64,000 nucleotides of DNA from Streptomyces tendae (GTDB lineage: Bacteria; Actinomycetota; Actinomycetes; Streptomycetales; Streptomycetaceae). The stretch spans positions 2,728,001 through 2,792,000 of the forward strand of contig NZ_CP043959.1 in the NCBI RefSeq assembly GCF_008632955.1, given 5' to 3'. Below the pieces are notes generated by a model. The model did no database searches, was not told the origin of the DNA, and was given only the letters and a program-made list of their open reading frames with translations. This document shows, in pieces, positions 62,529 through 64,000 of the stretch. Each line of letters begins with the position of its first letter. Within the stretch, counting starts at the first letter, position 1. Made by a program: the position numbers and the translations under genes.

Positions 62529-63380
62529 TCACTCCTCCCGCCGACCCGCGCCCGAGCCCTCCGGCCCACCCGCGCCCGGCGTCCCTTGCCCGTCCGCGCC
62601 CGGAGCCTCTGCCCCCGGGGTCCCCCGCCCGTCCGCGCCCACGGCCTCTCGCTCGCCCGCGCCCGGCGTCCCCCGCCCGTCCGTTCCCGGAGCCTCCTGA
62701 GCGTCCGCGTCCAGCGCCTCCTGCCGCTCCGGGCCCAGCGACACCATCCGTTTCGCCTCCTCCACCGCGTACGCGAACCCCGCGTCGGGATCGCGCCACA
62801 GCTGCTGGGTGGCGAGCGCGTGCCCGCGCACTCCGGGGTCCGGGTCGGACGCGGCCTCCCGCAGCAGCGGAGCGACCGGCTCACCGAGGGCGATCAGCGC
62901 CCGGCTGAGACTGAGGTGCGTCTCCCTCCCGCCCCGTCCGAGCTGCGACACCAGCACCTCCGCCAGCTCCCGCGCCTCACCCTCCGGTACCAGCAGCGCC
63001 GCGGTGCGCCAGGCGGTCCGAGCCACCTCGTCGTCGGCGTCGGTCAGCAGCGGCCGGGTGATCGCCGGCCACACGCCACGGTCCCCGATCTTGGACAGCG
63101 TGTGCAGCGCCTGACTCCGCGCCCGGGCGGACGGCGAGCGCAGCTCGGCGACCACCCGGGGCACCGTCAGTGCCGCCGGATGCCGGGTGAGCGCCCAGGT
63201 CAGCATGTCGCGCACATGGAACACCGGTTCCACCGCGCACCGTTCCACCAGCGTCTCCACGAACTCCGGGTCCGGGTCCGAGCCGGCCGCCAGCGCCGAC
63301 CGCAGCCGCACCGAGGCGCTGTCGTGCCGCAGCCCCGCGCGCACGCGTGACGACGTCGTCTCCACCTTCGGCATGGTCAT
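62529..63380 (-). CDS. HEAT-repeat protein with low-complexity tail
   Basis: The 283-aa product has about six HEAT-like helical pairs up to residue 220 ([77 protein letters not shown]). The last 60 residues are tandem Gly/Ala/Pro units of the type [10 protein letters not shown] that repeat about four times. ATG at 63380 follows GGAGGTG by eight bases. It may bind the HEAT half of its MerR partner gene or compete with it. Function unknown. Confidence 0.82.
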   Translation of the reverse strand: MTMPKVETTSSRVRAGLRHDSASVRLRSALAAGSDPDPEFVETLVERCAVEPVFHVRDMLTWALTRHPAALTVPRVVAELRSPSARARSQALHTLSKIGDRGVWPAITRPLLTDADDEVARTAWRTAALLVPEGEARELAEVLVSQLGRGGRETHLSLSRALIALGEPVAPLLREAASDPDPGVRGHALATQQLWRDPDAGFAYAVEEAKRMVSLGPERQEALDADAQEAPGTDGRGTPGAGEREAVGADGRGTPGAEAPGADGQGTPGAGGPEGSGAGRREE

Positions 63381-63525
63381 CAAGAGCACCTCCTGGGCCG
63401 CAAGTGAAGACCTTCTCACCGTGTCAGGGTCAAGCGCCGCACGAGGCCGCCCCTCCTCACCCGCCCCGGTCTCCATGTCCGATTCCCGCCAGCCGCGCCG
63501 CCCCCGCCGGAGGACACTGGATCCT

Positions 63526-64000
63526 ATGAAGGTCGAGGACAGCAGGTACGAGGCGGTGCGCAGCCGGGACGCCCGGTTCGACGGCGCGTTCTTCTTCGCC
63601 GTCGAGACCACCGGCATCTACTGCCGCCCCAGCTGCCCCGCGGTCACCCCCAAACGGTCCCACGTACGGTTCTTCCCGACGGCGGCCGCCGCGCAGGGCG
63701 CGGGCTTCCGGGCCTGCCGGCGCTGCCGCCCCGACGCCGTTCCCGGCTCCGCCGAGTGGAACGTACGGGCCGACGCCGTGGGCCGGGCGATGCGGCTGAT
63801 CGCCGACGGCGTCGTCGACCGTGAGGGCGTCGCCGGGCTCGCCGCGCGCCTCGGCTACAGCGCCCGCCAGGTGCAGCGGCAGCTCACCGCGGAACTGGGC
63901 GCCGGACCGGTCGCCCTGGCCCGGGCCCAGCGGGCCCACGCCGCCCGCGTCCTGCTGCAGACCACCGCCCTCCCGGTCACCGAGATCGCCTTCGCCGCCG
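63526..64000 (+). CDS. Ada-type/AlkA bifunctional DNA repair protein (3' end beyond window)
   Basis: The 158 codons present encode the N-terminal Ada zinc domain ([26 protein letters not shown], with the methyl-accepting Cys near residue 33; [15 protein letters not shown]) and the start of an AraC-like helix-turn-helix ([24 protein letters not shown]). In most actinobacteria this order continues into an AlkA DNA glycosylase, which would lie past position 64000. Methyl transfer to the Cys converts Ada into an activator. ATG at 63526 follows GGAGGA. The frame is open to the last base. Confidence 0.88.
   Translation, partial: MKVEDSRYEAVRSRDARFDGAFFFAVETTGIYCRPSCPAVTPKRSHVRFFPTAAAAQGAGFRACRRCRPDAVPGSAEWNVRADAVGRAMRLIADGVVDREGVAGLAARLGYSARQVQRQLTAELGAGPVALARAQRAHAARVLLQTTALPVTEIAFAA

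Overview
The window is high-GC DNA with Streptomyces-type codon use: third positions are almost always G or C, GTG and TTG starts are common, and GGAGG ribosome sites alternate with apparently leaderless genes. The gene content (a complete assimilatory sulfate operon, alditol oxidase AldO, Rho and RsgA paralogues, SpoIIE-type phosphatase, CBM2 protein, many one-component regulators) fits a Streptomyces chromosome. From memory the order resembles the S. coelicolor SCO609x-SCO615x interval, but I could not check this. I see no rRNA, tRNA, CRISPR, prophage or biosynthetic gene cluster.

Layout. 0.1-3.1 kb: HEPN-type protein, DEDDh exonuclease, APH-type kinase. 3.3-6.4 kb: sugar ABC importer (two permeases and a lipoprotein, no ATPase). 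6.7-7.9 kb: macrolide-type glycosyltransferase behind a promoter with a built-in operator. 8.0-11.2 kb: MMPL transporter and a DUF1697 protein. 11.2-20.3 kb, minus strand: ten-gene sulfur operon, transcribed sir, 59-aa zinc-ribbon protein, cysH, cysC, cysD, cysN, three-gene SsuABC-type importer, sirohydrochlorin chelatase. It covers uptake, sulfate activation, reduction to sulfide and the siroheme cofactor step. 20.7-26.2 kb: acetyltransferase, secreted protein, GAF regulator, AidB-like dehydrogenase. 26.3-34.5 kb: YihY membrane protein, NmrA-like reductase opposite AraC regulators, small proteins, SDR/LysR pair, ThuA protein. 34.9-42.9 kb: carboxylesterase, GAF/SpoIIE phosphatase, lipoproteins, RNA ligase-like protein, arr, a short Rho paralogue, homocysteine methyltransferase. 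43-51 kb: LAL regulator, small membrane proteins, DUF2252 protein, class-II glutamine amidotransferase, PEP-mutase-family protein. 51.2-64 kb: two TetR regulators, Tat-exported PHP protein, aldO, radical SAM protein, a sigma/anti-sigma/CBM2 fusion, rsgA, MerR-HEAT and HEAT proteins, and the start of an Ada-AlkA gene.

Two points dominate. First, at least six genes carry single-base losses in G or C runs (ABC lipoprotein, glycosyltransferase, cysD, a small lipoprotein, radical SAM gene, rsgA). Each is explained by one missing base per site and the protein is otherwise intact, which looks more like consensus error than gene decay. Second, the gene at 57.2 kb joins a degenerate sigma-like region, an HX3CX2C zinc motif, one membrane helix and an outside CBM2 domain, so it may be a one-protein polysaccharide sensor.
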